A stretch of DNA of 64,000 nucleotides from Sphingomonas sp. SORGH_AS_0950 (GTDB taxonomy: Bacteria; Pseudomonadota; Alphaproteobacteria; Sphingomonadales; Sphingomonadaceae): contig NZ_JAUTAE010000001.1 of the NCBI RefSeq assembly GCF_030818415.1, positions 3,560,001 to 3,624,000 on the forward strand, in the 5' to 3' direction. Numbering within the stretch: the stretch's first letter is position 1; each line of letters opens with the position of its first letter. Below, one piece after another: positions 42,443 to 50,694 of the stretch. The position numbers and the translations under genes were made by a program. Under the pieces are notes generated by a model that saw only the letters and a program-made list of their open reading frames with translations, was not told the DNA's origin and did not search any database.

Positions 42443-44592
42443 CGGTCGCACGGATGGCCGCACGTTGCGGCGCACTTCTGGCCATTGTGACATGCGTCTC
42501 CTGGTCCGCGGATGTTCGCGCCGAATGTGCCCCCAAGCTGCCTAGACAGACTGTATCTACGCGCGTTCTGCGAGCCCTGACGTTGCGCGATCTTGTGGCA
42601 CTTCGCGACATAGGCGTTCCGGACGCAGCAATCGCTACTTCAAGTCCGTTAGCGATCTCTCCCGACGGGCGCAGTGTGGCGTTTCTCATCAATCAGGCCG
42701 ACCCCGAGACCAATGCATACTGCCGCGCGCTCGTCGTCGCGCCGACCCAGCCGTCTGAAGCGGCCACAATCATCGACAGCGGCGGCGAACTCATCACCCT
42801 TCCAAACATCTTGCGAGGAATGTACGTTCCCGGCGGCTTCCCTGCCGTTGTGACACCTGTTTGGTCGCCTGATGGCAAGTGGATCGCGTATCTCAAGCGC
42901 ATGAATGGCCAAACCCAGGCTTGGCGCGTTCGAATTGACGGTTCACGCGCGGAGATGGTTTCGCCCTTGCAGGGGGATGTCGAGGCGGTCGGCTGGACAA
43001 AGGACGGCCGCCGAATCCTCTATTCGACGCGCCCCGGCATTGTGTCGCAGAAGATCGAGATCGAGCGGGAAGGTGATTCCGGTTATCATTATGATGACCG
43101 GGTAGTCACCAACTCCGGTCCACGACCTCAAATTCGGGCAGACGCGCCTTTGGTGGTGCTGTCGTCGGACGTTGCATCCGGCATCACGCGTCGGGCGTCG
43201 ACTGACGAAGCCGCGTCGCTGACGCCGCCAGCGTATCTCGCTCAGCCGGTCAGCGTGGTTTCGCCGGGTGGGCGGAGAGCATGGACCGAGAGGATTGAAG
43301 TCAGGCCCGATGCTGCCTTACGTCTCTTTGCTGATGCGAACGGCAAGAAGATACTTTGCGACTATCCCTCCTGTAAGGACGGGATAAGCGGACTCTGGTG
43401 GTATGATGATCGCGAGTCGATCCTTTATCAAAGGCGAGAGGGCTGGAACCGTGAAGCGTCCGCCTTCTACCTATGGCGTCCCGGCAAAGGAGCACCTAAG
43501 CCTCTATGGCGAACAACCGATGTGATCCAGGGGTGCGAGCCAACCAAGGGTCGCCTCATTTGCCTTTCAGAAAACTCAACAACACCTCGCCACATCATTG
43601 CGCTCGATCTGATCCACCAACGAAGTAGCGTCATCTTCGACCCGAACCCTGAGTTCCGTCAAATACGGCTTGGTAGGGTAGTCCGGATCAAGTGGAAGAA
43701 CGAACGTGGGTTGGAGGCGTGGGGGGATCTCGTTCTCCCGCCCGGATACCGGGGAGCAGCGCCACTACCAATGGTCATCGTCCAGTACCGCAGCTACGGT
43801 TTTCTGAGAGGCGGCACGGGCGACGAATATCCGATCTATGCGCTTGCGTCGCGTGGCATAGCCGTCCTTTCGCTCGAACGGCCCCCTTTGGTGACGTCGA
43901 CGGTCCCGAACCTCACGAGTTGGGACGACATCGTGGCCTATCAGTATCGCAATTGGTCCGAGCGCCGCAGTTTACTGTCCTCCCTCAATTCAGGGATCGC
44001 AGCCGCATTGGCAACGGGGTTCGTCGACGGCGATCGAATCGGAATTTCAGGCCTCAGCGATGGCGCAACCGCCACCAGATTCGCCATCATCGACGAGCCG
44101 AGACGATTTGTTGCAGCCTCCATCAGCACATGTTGCCTCGACCCCAAAACAGTGATGACCTACGGCGGAATCGCTTGGGCGGAATATAATCGCCGGATGG
44201 GCTTCCCGCTTGCAAGCGAAGATCGTCCCGATTTCTGGAAGCCGTTTTCGTTCGTCCCAAACGCCTCGTCTATTACGGTGCCACTTCTTATGCAGCTTGC
44301 CGACGATGAATACGTGCTTGCATTGGAAACATTCGAAGCGCTGAGGGAGAAAGGCGCGCCAGTCGAGATGTATGTTTACCCAAACGAGTATCATTACAAA
44401 TGGCAGCCAGTTCATCGACTTTCTATCTACAAGAGAAACGTCGAATGGTTTTCTTACTGGCTTCGGCCTGAGGGGCGCGAACCGCGACGGGGCGCCGCAG
44501 CATTCCAGGAGTGGCGGAAAATGACCAATGATCCCAAAACTAGTAGTCTTGCCAGGAACGTACCCACACCTCTGCGTCAGCGAGGGACATGA
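42436..44592 (+). CDS. Lasso peptide isopeptidase (prolyl-oligopeptidase-like serine hydrolase)
   Basis: 718 residues. A signal peptide (MVTVARMAARCGALLAIVTC, ending ADVRAE) is followed by a WD/beta-propeller-like N-terminal half (AISPDGRSVAFLINQ, TPVWSPDGKWIAYLKR) and an S9-type alpha/beta-hydrolase half. The catalytic triad is Ser541 in GISGLSDGATA, Asp623 or 624 in QLADDEYVLA, and His653 in NEYHYKW. This matches AtxE-type isopeptidases, which open the lasso ring after import. Its start overlaps the receptor stop (ATGGTGA). Its end overlaps the convergent cyclase gene by 53 bases. Confidence 0.9.
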   Translation: MVTVARMAARCGALLAIVTCVSWSADVRAECAPKLPRQTVSTRVLRALTLRDLVALRDIGVPDAAIATSSPLAISPDGRSVAFLINQADPETNAYCRALVVAPTQPSEAATIIDSGGELITLPNILRGMYVPGGFPAVVTPVWSPDGKWIAYLKRMNGQTQAWRVRIDGSRAEMVSPLQGDVEAVGWTKDGRRILYSTRPGIVSQKIEIEREGDSGYHYDDRVVTNSGPRPQIRADAPLVVLSSDVASGITRRASTDEAASLTPPAYLAQPVSVVSPGGRRAWTERIEVRPDAALRLFADANGKKILCDYPSCKDGISGLWWYDDRESILYQRREGWNREASAFYLWRPGKGAPKPLWRTTDVIQGCEPTKGRLICLSENSTTPRHIIALDLIHQRSSVIFDPNPEFRQIRLGRVVRIKWKNERGLEAWGDLVLPPGYRGAAPLPMVIVQYRSYGFLRGGTGDEYPIYALASRGIAVLSLERPPLVTSTVPNLTSWDDIVAYQYRNWSERRSLLSSLNSGIAAALATGFVDGDRIGISGLSDGATATRFAIIDEPRRFVAASISTCCLDPKTVMTYGGIAWAEYNRRMGFPLASEDRPDFWKPFSFVPNASSITVPLLMQLADDEYVLALETFEALREKGAPVEMYVYPNEYHYKWQPVHRLSIYKRNVEWFSYWLRPEGREPRRGAAAFQEWRKMTNDPKTSSLARNVPTPLRQRGT

Positions 44593-46300
44593 TCCGGATA
44601 TAGTCGTGCCCGATGACTGGGCGAGGATCGTCAAATTTTCGTGCGAGCGAGTCTCGATCGACGAGCCCCCTACGGGCCAAAACGCCATGGCAAAGCAGAT
44701 CACGGAGCACAGGTCGATTATGCTCGAACAACTGCGCGACGAATGAACCGGGAGTGCCCTTGGATCGACGCCAAATGACATCGGACGGGAGATCGGAAGC
44801 GAACGCCGCTCGGGCAATATAGCGGCTTCGCGCATCTTGAAACCACAGCCAACTCGCAATCTGCAGGCTGACCTCGACGACCGGCTGCGCAAGCAAGGGC
44901 GCAACGGCTGGGGCAGCTCGCAGCGCGTCCAATGTGGCCAGATAGCTTTCGCCAGCCGCGACGAGCGCGACATGGGCCATCCGACCAGGCATTGTGCCAG
45001 AACGAGGGGTCAACCAGGTATGATCTGGCGTCGTGCCCACCGACTGCACCTGCGCCGGCAGGAGGAAGCGAGAATCGACCTGCCACCGAAAAGGTCTATG
45101 CCGGTCAAGGGCGCGCCCAACTGCTCGTCGCAACACCAACCAAAGGCTCGAATCCGTTAGCTCAGCGATATCGCGTGCCAACCGCCAGAATTCTCGCCTT
45201 CCGGCACTATCGAGAATGCAATCCGCAAGTGGCGCCGCAGATTGCATCGCGCCGAAGACATTATCACCTCCGCCTCCGTCGAAGATTGCCGTTGCCCCCA
45301 TGTCGGAGGCCATGCTCAACGCGAGCCTATCGGACGCCTGGAGAAACGATCGGGCGGATGGGCGGGACGAACGACTCACCGCCGACGCAGTCACGTCGAC
45401 ATCCGTAATCCTCCGCCGAGCAACGATGAGCGGCACACCCAGTCTTTCCGTGACCTGTCGGGCATAACGGGTTTCGTCGCCGCTAGGGTCATCCGTCGTC
45501 AAGGCAAGGCAGCCGAACCTGCTGCCACCGGCCGCCAGTCCTGCGGCAACAATGGACGAATCGAGACCACCCGAAAGCTTTAGAATGATCCGAGGATGTT
45601 GGGACGCACGGGCAGCAATGCTCGAAATAATTGAGGACTTTAGTAACTGCGTGGCTTCGGCTGCGTCCGTTATGTTCGGCTTGGCCCAATCCCATGGAGT
45701 CCAAACAATATCCTTCCGTATGCTGTTTGGGCCGATGAACAATCGCTCGCCGCCCCGGAGTTCCGACACACCGAGAATGCACGTTGCAGCTTCTCGTAAG
45801 TCACCGAAAAGCAACTGACGCGTGAGTGCATTCCAGTCGATTTCGAGTCTTTTACCAACAAGCTCTGTCAGCGTGTTGAGATCGGAGAATACATGCGTGA
45901 TGCCATCGAGCTCGCAAAAGTAGCACGAATAGTCACTCAGCGGAGAGCGTAGAACCGCAATTGATCGTTCCTCTTCGTAGAAAAGTAGCGCAACATAGTT
46001 ACCCCAGAACGAGGTAAAAATTGAGTCGCCCTGTGAGCGAGAAAGCTCACTCCAAATCGCTTCGCTTATCAAATTTACTGGATTGCCTGTTTCTCTATCA
46101 AAAATAGACCCAATGATTATACCATGCCGACTCCTTATTATAGAATCGGAGCCTTGAGAGGAGATATGAAGAATGTTCCAAGCCAGATCGCTATCTGAAG
46201 TGAAGCTGTCATAATGCGCGGGCTTTTGATGATAGAGACCTGCCTGTGACAAGACTTGCTTGCTATGGCTGGCGACGGATAGTAGATAGCGATTTATCAT
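44540..46300 (-). CDS. Lasso peptide cyclase (C protein, asparagine synthetase-like)
   Basis: 586 residues. An N-terminal Ntn-like glutaminase-type domain (GIIIGSIFDRETGNPVNLIS, SFWGNYVALLFYEEERSIAV) lacks the catalytic N-terminal cysteine. The C-terminal ATP-pyrophosphatase domain has the SGGLDS loop at 243-248 (LKLSGGLDSSIVAAGLAAGG). C proteins adenylate the Asp/Glu side chain and close the macrolactam ring with the N-terminal glycine. The start at 46300 overlaps the B stop (ATGA). The C and isopeptidase genes run into each other with no terminator between. Confidence 0.92.
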   Translation of the reverse strand: MINRYLLSVASHSKQVLSQAGLYHQKPAHYDSFTSDSDLAWNILHISSQGSDSIIRSRHGIIIGSIFDRETGNPVNLISEAIWSELSRSQGDSIFTSFWGNYVALLFYEEERSIAVLRSPLSDYSCYFCELDGITHVFSDLNTLTELVGKRLEIDWNALTRQLLFGDLREAATCILGVSELRGGERLFIGPNSIRKDIVWTPWDWAKPNITDAAEATQLLKSSIISSIAARASQHPRIILKLSGGLDSSIVAAGLAAGGSRFGCLALTTDDPSGDETRYARQVTERLGVPLIVARRRITDVDVTASAVSRSSRPSARSFLQASDRLALSMASDMGATAIFDGGGGDNVFGAMQSAAPLADCILDSAGRREFWRLARDIAELTDSSLWLVLRRAVGRALDRHRPFRWQVDSRFLLPAQVQSVGTTPDHTWLTPRSGTMPGRMAHVALVAAGESYLATLDALRAAPAVAPLLAQPVVEVSLQIASWLWFQDARSRYIARAAFASDLPSDVIWRRSKGTPGSFVAQLFEHNRPVLRDLLCHGVLARRGLVDRDSLARKFDDPRPVIGHDYIRIMSLADAEVWVRSWQDY

Positions 46301-46959
46301 CAGATCACTAAAATTGGAGTGAAATCGCGCACGGTATCAATCCGGTCGTTCAGTAGAACCGAACCACTCTGGACCCAGCTATGTGCGGCAAATGGATGGA
46401 CCTTGACACCGATCACCAGATTGCACGTTATCTCCAACCGCCTGAGCGCTAAGGCGAGTGCAAATGACCGGACGAGGCATTGGTCGAGGGGGGTCATCAA
46501 TAAGCCGGCCCGATGGAACGGGAGGCTGGCGGTACGAATATCATTGCAGTCCTGCGCCTCGCTCTTGGTACAGTGTATTTTGATCAGGCGCTCCACCATT
46601 TTCTTGAGTCCGCGATGCCTCAACTCGAATTTTGTTCGAAGAAGCCATCCGGCCGCAATGAAGACCGCAGTTGCCTTCGAAGGCATGTCACCATCGAGGC
46701 AACTGATCTCCGCAGGTGGTAAGCTCGGGCATGGAAGAGGCGCACCAGGGCTATCGTCAGCAAGCAAAATGCCACGGTCGCAAAGAGACGATAGCGCCAG
46801 CTTCTCCCTTGTATTCAGCGCTTCTCGGGCGCAAAGCCGCAGAAAAGCCGAATTGGCCGAAGCGCCTAGGCAAAAATAGCGATCGTAATTGATATCTAAG
46901 AATACGGCCCGATCACCGACCTTGCAAAACGTGAGGTCGGATCGAAGTTTGTATCCCAT
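46300..46959 (-). CDS. Lasso peptide leader-binding and leader-cleaving protein (B1-B2 fusion)
   Basis: 219 residues. Residues 1-85 form a PqqD-like recognition element (RRE) (YKLRSDLTFCKVGDRAVFLD, INYDRYFCLG) that holds the precursor leader. Residues 100-219 form a transglutaminase-like cysteine protease with Cys161 (PLDQCLVRS), His193 (FAAHSWVQ) and Asp205 (LLNDR), which cuts the leader off. The ATG at 46957-46959 with GGGAAGCAACG in front is preferred over an upstream TTG at 47013. Fused B proteins are usual in proteobacterial clusters. Confidence 0.92.
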   Translation of the reverse strand: MGYKLRSDLTFCKVGDRAVFLDINYDRYFCLGASANSAFLRLCAREALNTREKLALSSLCDRGILLADDSPGAPLPCPSLPPAEISCLDGDMPSKATAVFIAAGWLLRTKFELRHRGLKKMVERLIKIHCTKSEAQDCNDIRTASLPFHRAGLLMTPLDQCLVRSFALALALRRLEITCNLVIGVKVHPFAAHSWVQSGSVLLNDRIDTVRDFTPILVI

Positions 46960-46976
46960 CGTTGCTTCCCAAGAGT

Positions 46977-47026
46977 CAGGCGCACGCTCAAGTAAAGCGT
47001 GGGCGCTCTGCAAAAGCGTGCGCCTG
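46977..47026 (-). promoter_or_regulatory. Hairpin between the lasso precursor and B genes
   Basis: CAGGCGCACGC (46977-46987) and GCGTGCGCCTG (47016-47026) are perfect 11-base inverted repeats around a 28-base loop. They begin six bases after the precursor stop (47032-47034). No T run follows. Such a structure lets most transcripts end or be stabilised after the precursor, so much more precursor than enzyme is made. Confidence 0.7.
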
Positions 47027-47031
47027 CGAGG

Positions 47032-47151
47032 TTAGTCGTCGGTCAGCCCCATCGCCGACAGACCGTTGGCCTCGTCCGGGATCACACCGAAGGGACCCTT
47101 GGTGTCCTCGGAGGCGACGCCGAGGTCGATCACATCGTCTTCACGTTCCAT
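47032..47151 (-). CDS. Lasso peptide precursor (A)
   Basis: 39 residues. The leader is 1-18 (MEREDDVIDLGVASEDTK) with the conserved threonine at -2 (Thr17). The core is 19-39: ring segment GPFGVIPDE, then tail ANGLSAMGLTDD. Gly1 would be joined to Asp8 (eight-residue ring) or Glu9 (nine-residue ring). The leader DLGVASEDTKG pattern and the terminal double aspartate resemble sphingomonad lasso peptides such as the sphingonodin-type ones. GAAGGAG eight bases before the ATG at 47149-47151 fixes the start, although the frame is open to 47304. It is AT-richer than its surroundings. Confidence 0.88.
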   Translation of the reverse strand: MEREDDVIDLGVASEDTKGPFGVIPDEANGLSAMGLTDD

Positions 47152-47326
47152 GATCTTCACTCCTTCAACTGATTTGCGGGATTGCCGCATCGCGAATATA
47201 ACCTGGAAGCATTGTGCATTCAGAATATATTTCTTATTGAAGAGAAATGAATAATCACAATTACATGGCAGCAGGCAGCTAGTTGTTATCTTGCAGCCAG
47301 CCATAAATTCTTGAAAATGAACGGCC
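47152..47326 (-). promoter_or_regulatory. Leader and promoter region of the lasso precursor gene
   Basis: 175 bases between the GntR gene and the precursor gene, clearly AT-rich (TTATATTC, AATATATTC, TTCATTTCTC) compared with surrounding DNA. Several TATATT-like sequences could be -10 elements; I cannot choose one. Being the only long gap in the minus-strand run, it should carry the main promoter for A, B and C. Confidence 0.5.
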
Positions 47327-47998
47327 TCATCGAGAGTCGCGTGCGACTCGAATGATCTTCGGAAGAGCGTTGATACGACGACGATGGAAGGTGCGTAGCA
47401 TTTTCGTCAGTGTTGGTCGATTATGCTTTAATGCATCCTCTATGTTGTCGATTTCGGTCGCCCCATCGAGAAGAACGGTAGGTTCGACACGATAGAGAAC
47501 GTGCAAGCGCATTGTGGCACTCATTAGGGCGCGCGATAATTCGGGATTTGGCGGCATATCACTGATAGCCCGAAAGAGAAACAGCATGCGGGCCAGATGA
47601 TCACCTCGAAAGTGCTCGCGGACTTCGATCCGCCGGCCATTTCTAGTTTTGACGCACTGAAGCGCCAAATGCTCGCTCCAATGCAGCAAATCGCTTGTAT
47701 ATGCGAAGCGGAAATCCGGTACATGGAAGCCGCTGCCCTTGTTCGAACGCAACATCCGTTCGGCCGCTAGTGTGCAGAGAGCCTCCCGAACGGGCGAACT
47801 GCTGACACCGATCGACTTGGCGAGCGCATTTATATCAAGATGCTGTCCAGGCTTCAGCGTCCCGGACAATAGCTGCATCCGTAGCGCGATGTAGGCGCGG
47901 CCGAACGCGCGTGATGCTATGTTCTCGACACCATCAACATCCGGCAAAAAATCTTCGAGCCAGTCTGCAAGCTTTTGACTATCCATGTCGGCGAACAT
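47327..47998 (-). CDS. GntR-family regulator (FadR/FCD-like) next to the lasso cluster
   Basis: 223 residues. The winged HTH (RAFGRAYIALRMQLLSGTLK, HLDINALAKSIGVSSSPVRE, ALCTLAAERMLRSNKGSGFH) is followed by an all-helical ligand domain (LHWSEHLALQCVKTRNG, RGDHLARMLFLFRAISDMPP). It lies upstream of the precursor on the same strand and is the only dedicated regulator of the ABC half, so it probably controls precursor transcription. Ligand unknown. Confidence 0.82.
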   Translation of the reverse strand: MFADMDSQKLADWLEDFLPDVDGVENIASRAFGRAYIALRMQLLSGTLKPGQHLDINALAKSIGVSSSPVREALCTLAAERMLRSNKGSGFHVPDFRFAYTSDLLHWSEHLALQCVKTRNGRRIEVREHFRGDHLARMLFLFRAISDMPPNPELSRALMSATMRLHVLYRVEPTVLLDGATEIDNIEDALKHNRPTLTKMLRTFHRRRINALPKIIRVARDSR

Positions 47999-48113
47999 GA
48001 CGAGGTGAGTATGTCGGCGAGATATGATTTCGGTGCCGACAGGTCACGGAAATTTCGGTCCAACATCGGTCCATGGCTACGCTGAGATGAACCTTATTTA
48101 GATAGCCCTGCCG

Positions 48114-48140
48114 CCGGGACATACCGGGACCTTCCGGGAC
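48114..48140. repeat. Three tandem CCGGGAC repeats with 10-base period upstream of traG
   Basis: CCGGGAC occurs at 48114-48120, 48124-48130 and 48134-48140. The ten-base spacing (about one helical turn) puts the copies on one face of the DNA, as expected of a cooperative operator. They are 90 bases before the traG start and the likely control point of the traG-trb operon. Confidence 0.6.
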
Positions 48141-48229
48141 AATAACGGTCATAACAGTGAGGTATCGGATCGACGCAGCTTGTGTCCGGTCGCTCCGCAT
48201 CGTGCGGATTGCGAGTCGGACCGGAACCC

Positions 48230-50266
48230 ATGACCCCTACCAAGCTGCTTGTCGGCCAGATCATTGTCGTTTTCGGGATCGTTATCGCGGGTGTGTGGGC
48301 TGCGACCCAATGGGCCGCTGCGATGCTCGGCTATCAGGCGCAACTCGGAGCACCATGGGCGGTCATTGGCCGCGTGCCTGTCTATCGACCCTGGCAGCTT
48401 TTCGACTGGTGGTATCACTACGACGCCTATGCGCCGAAGGTGTTCGACAAGGCCGGAGCGCTCGCCGGGGCCAGCGGCTTCCTGGGCTGCGCCTCCGCGA
48501 TCATCGGGTCGATATGGCGCGCGCGCCAGTCCCGAAATGTCACGACCTACGGCTCATCGCGCTGGGCCACCCGGGTCGAGATTGCGCAAGCGGGGCTGTT
48601 CCGCGACGCCGGTGTGTTTCTCGGCCGCCTCGGCAACGATTATCTGCGTCACGACGGGCCGGAGCATGTCATGGCGTTTGCGCCGACCCGCTCGGGCAAA
48701 GGCGTCGGCCTTGTCGTGCCGTCGCTCCTGTCATGGATCGGTTCGGTCGTCGTTCATGATATCAAGGGCGAGAACTGGACGCTGACCGCTGGCTGGCGCT
48801 CGCGGTTCTCGCACTGCCTGCTGTTCAATCCGACCGATCCGCGGTCAGCCCGCTACAATCCGCTGCTGGAGGTCCGCAAAGGACCGGATGAAGTTCGCGA
48901 CGTCCAGAATATCGCGGACATTCTGGTCGACCCCGAGGGCGCGTTGGAACGTCGCTCGCATTGGGAAAAAACGTCTCACTCCCTGCTGGTCGGCGCAATC
49001 CTCCATGTCCTCTACGCCGAGGAGGAAAAGACCCTCGCACGGGTCGCCACCTTCCTTTCCGATCCGCAGCGGTCGTTCGCGCACACGCTGCGCCGGATGA
49101 TGGCGACCAATCATCTCGGCACCCCGGAGCATCCGCAAGTGCATCCAGTCGTCGCCTCGGCCGCGCGGGAAGTGCTCAACAAGAGCGAGAATGAACGCAG
49201 CGGCGTGCTGTCCACCGCCATGTCGTTCCTCGGCCTCTATCGTGACCCGACGGTGGCGGAGGTCACATCGCGTTGCGACTGGCGCATCGCCGATCTTGTC
49301 GACAGCCCGGTTCCGGTAAGCCTCTACCTGGTCATTCCGCCCAGCGATATTTCGCGCACCAAGCCGCTGGTCCGCCTGGTGCTTAACCAGATCGGTCGCC
49401 GCCTGACCGAACGGCTTGAAGGCGATCCGCGCAAGAGCCGCAAGCATCAGCTCCTCATGATGCTGGATGAGTTTCCCGCGTTGGGCAGGCTCGACTTCTT
49501 TGAGACGGCGCTCGCCTTCATGGCGGGGTACGGCATCCGCGCCTACCTGATCGCGCAATCGCTGAACCAGATCAGCAAAGCCTACGGCGAGAACAACGCC
49601 ATCCTCGACAATTGCCATGTCCGCATCGCGTTTTCGTCGAATGACGAACGCACGGCGAAGCGGATCTCGGACTCGCTCGGCACCGCCACCGAACTGCGCG
49701 CGCAGCGCAACTATGCCGGGCACAGGCTTGCGCCGTGGCTCAGCCACGTCATGGTCAGCCGACAGGAGACGGCCCGTCCGCTGCTGACTCCCGGCGAGGT
49801 GATGCAGCTACCACCCGCCGACGAACTGGTGCTGGTGTCCGGCCTTGCACCGATCCGGGCGAAGAAGCTGCGTTACTACGAGGATCGCAATTTCACGTCG
49901 CGCGTGATGCCGCCGCCCCGCCTGGACAACGGCGTATATGTCGATCGTCCCCGCCCGCGGCCCGATGACTGGGGCACCGAGACCCGCAGTCCGCATGAAG
50001 CGCTACTTGCCGGTGAGGACGACAGCCTCGGGCTCGATGAAGCTGAAGGCGGGCTCCAGCAACAGCGTCATCCCGGCCTCGCCGAACATGCCAGCCTAGT
50101 TGAGCCGGACGCGGCCCCCATCATCGACCCCAACGGCGACGATGACAGCGATTCCGTAGCCGACAAGCAGGCCATCGATCGGGTGCGCGGGCTGAACGCT
50201 GTCAGCCGCGCCTACGCCATCAACGAAGGTTCAGATCGCGGCGACGATCTGCTGCCGAGCTTCTGA
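48230..50266 (+). CDS. traG: Type IV coupling protein TraG (VirD4-like)
   Basis: 678 residues. N-terminal membrane helices (LLVGQIIVVFGIVIAGVWAA and ALAGASGFLGCASAIIGSIW) are followed by the hexameric ATPase domain with Walker A in APTRSGKGVGLVVPS and Walker B in LLMMLDEFPALG. It links the relaxase-DNA complex to the Trb mating channel. The start at 48230 is taken from the first membrane helix; the frame is open from 48182. First gene of the traG-trb operon. Confidence 0.95.
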   Translation: MTPTKLLVGQIIVVFGIVIAGVWAATQWAAAMLGYQAQLGAPWAVIGRVPVYRPWQLFDWWYHYDAYAPKVFDKAGALAGASGFLGCASAIIGSIWRARQSRNVTTYGSSRWATRVEIAQAGLFRDAGVFLGRLGNDYLRHDGPEHVMAFAPTRSGKGVGLVVPSLLSWIGSVVVHDIKGENWTLTAGWRSRFSHCLLFNPTDPRSARYNPLLEVRKGPDEVRDVQNIADILVDPEGALERRSHWEKTSHSLLVGAILHVLYAEEEKTLARVATFLSDPQRSFAHTLRRMMATNHLGTPEHPQVHPVVASAAREVLNKSENERSGVLSTAMSFLGLYRDPTVAEVTSRCDWRIADLVDSPVPVSLYLVIPPSDISRTKPLVRLVLNQIGRRLTERLEGDPRKSRKHQLLMMLDEFPALGRLDFFETALAFMAGYGIRAYLIAQSLNQISKAYGENNAILDNCHVRIAFSSNDERTAKRISDSLGTATELRAQRNYAGHRLAPWLSHVMVSRQETARPLLTPGEVMQLPPADELVLVSGLAPIRAKKLRYYEDRNFTSRVMPPPRLDNGVYVDRPRPRPDDWGTETRSPHEALLAGEDDSLGLDEAEGGLQQQRHPGLAEHASLVEPDAAPIIDPNGDDDSDSVADKQAIDRVRGLNAVSRAYAINEGSDRGDDLLPSF

Positions 50267-50277
50267 GGGGCTGCACA

Positions 50278-50694
50278 ATGCGCAACCGCGACAAGAACCG
50301 CTATCAACTCTATCTCGAACCGCATCTGGCCGAGCGTCTGGAGCAATTGGCAGCGAGGCCGGGCGTATCGCGCTCCGCGATCCTGGTCGAAGCCTTGGAC
50401 GCATGGTTCAGCCGGCAGGGCAGCAACGAACTCGACGAGCGGTTCGGGCCGCGCCTCGATCGCATCAGCAAGCAACAGGCTCGCACACAGCGCGACCTAC
50501 TGGTGGTGCTCGAAAGCCTGTCGCTGTTCGTGCATTACCTGTTCTGCCTTCACGCCCAGCTTCCCGAACCCGACGCCGCCGCACGCGCGATCGGTCGAGA
50601 TCGCTTCCAAAAGTTTGTCGATCAAGTCGGCCGCCAGATCGGGGGCACGCCGGCGTTGCCGGATGACAAGCCCGGATCGGAGGCGGTGCGATGA
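50278..50694 (+). CDS. Ribbon-helix-helix (CopG-like) protein of the trb operon
   Basis: 138 residues. The N-terminal ribbon-helix-helix ([40 protein letters not shown]) is followed by a helical C-terminal half ([20 protein letters not shown]). It lies between traG and trbB, the position of the CopG-family gene in many alphaproteobacterial trb clusters, and may regulate transfer. Its stop overlaps trbB (ATGA). Confidence 0.85.
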   Translation: MRNRDKNRYQLYLEPHLAERLEQLAARPGVSRSAILVEALDAWFSRQGSNELDERFGPRLDRISKQQARTQRDLLVVLESLSLFVHYLFCLHAQLPEPDAAARAIGRDRFQKFVDQVGRQIGGTPALPDDKPGSEAVR

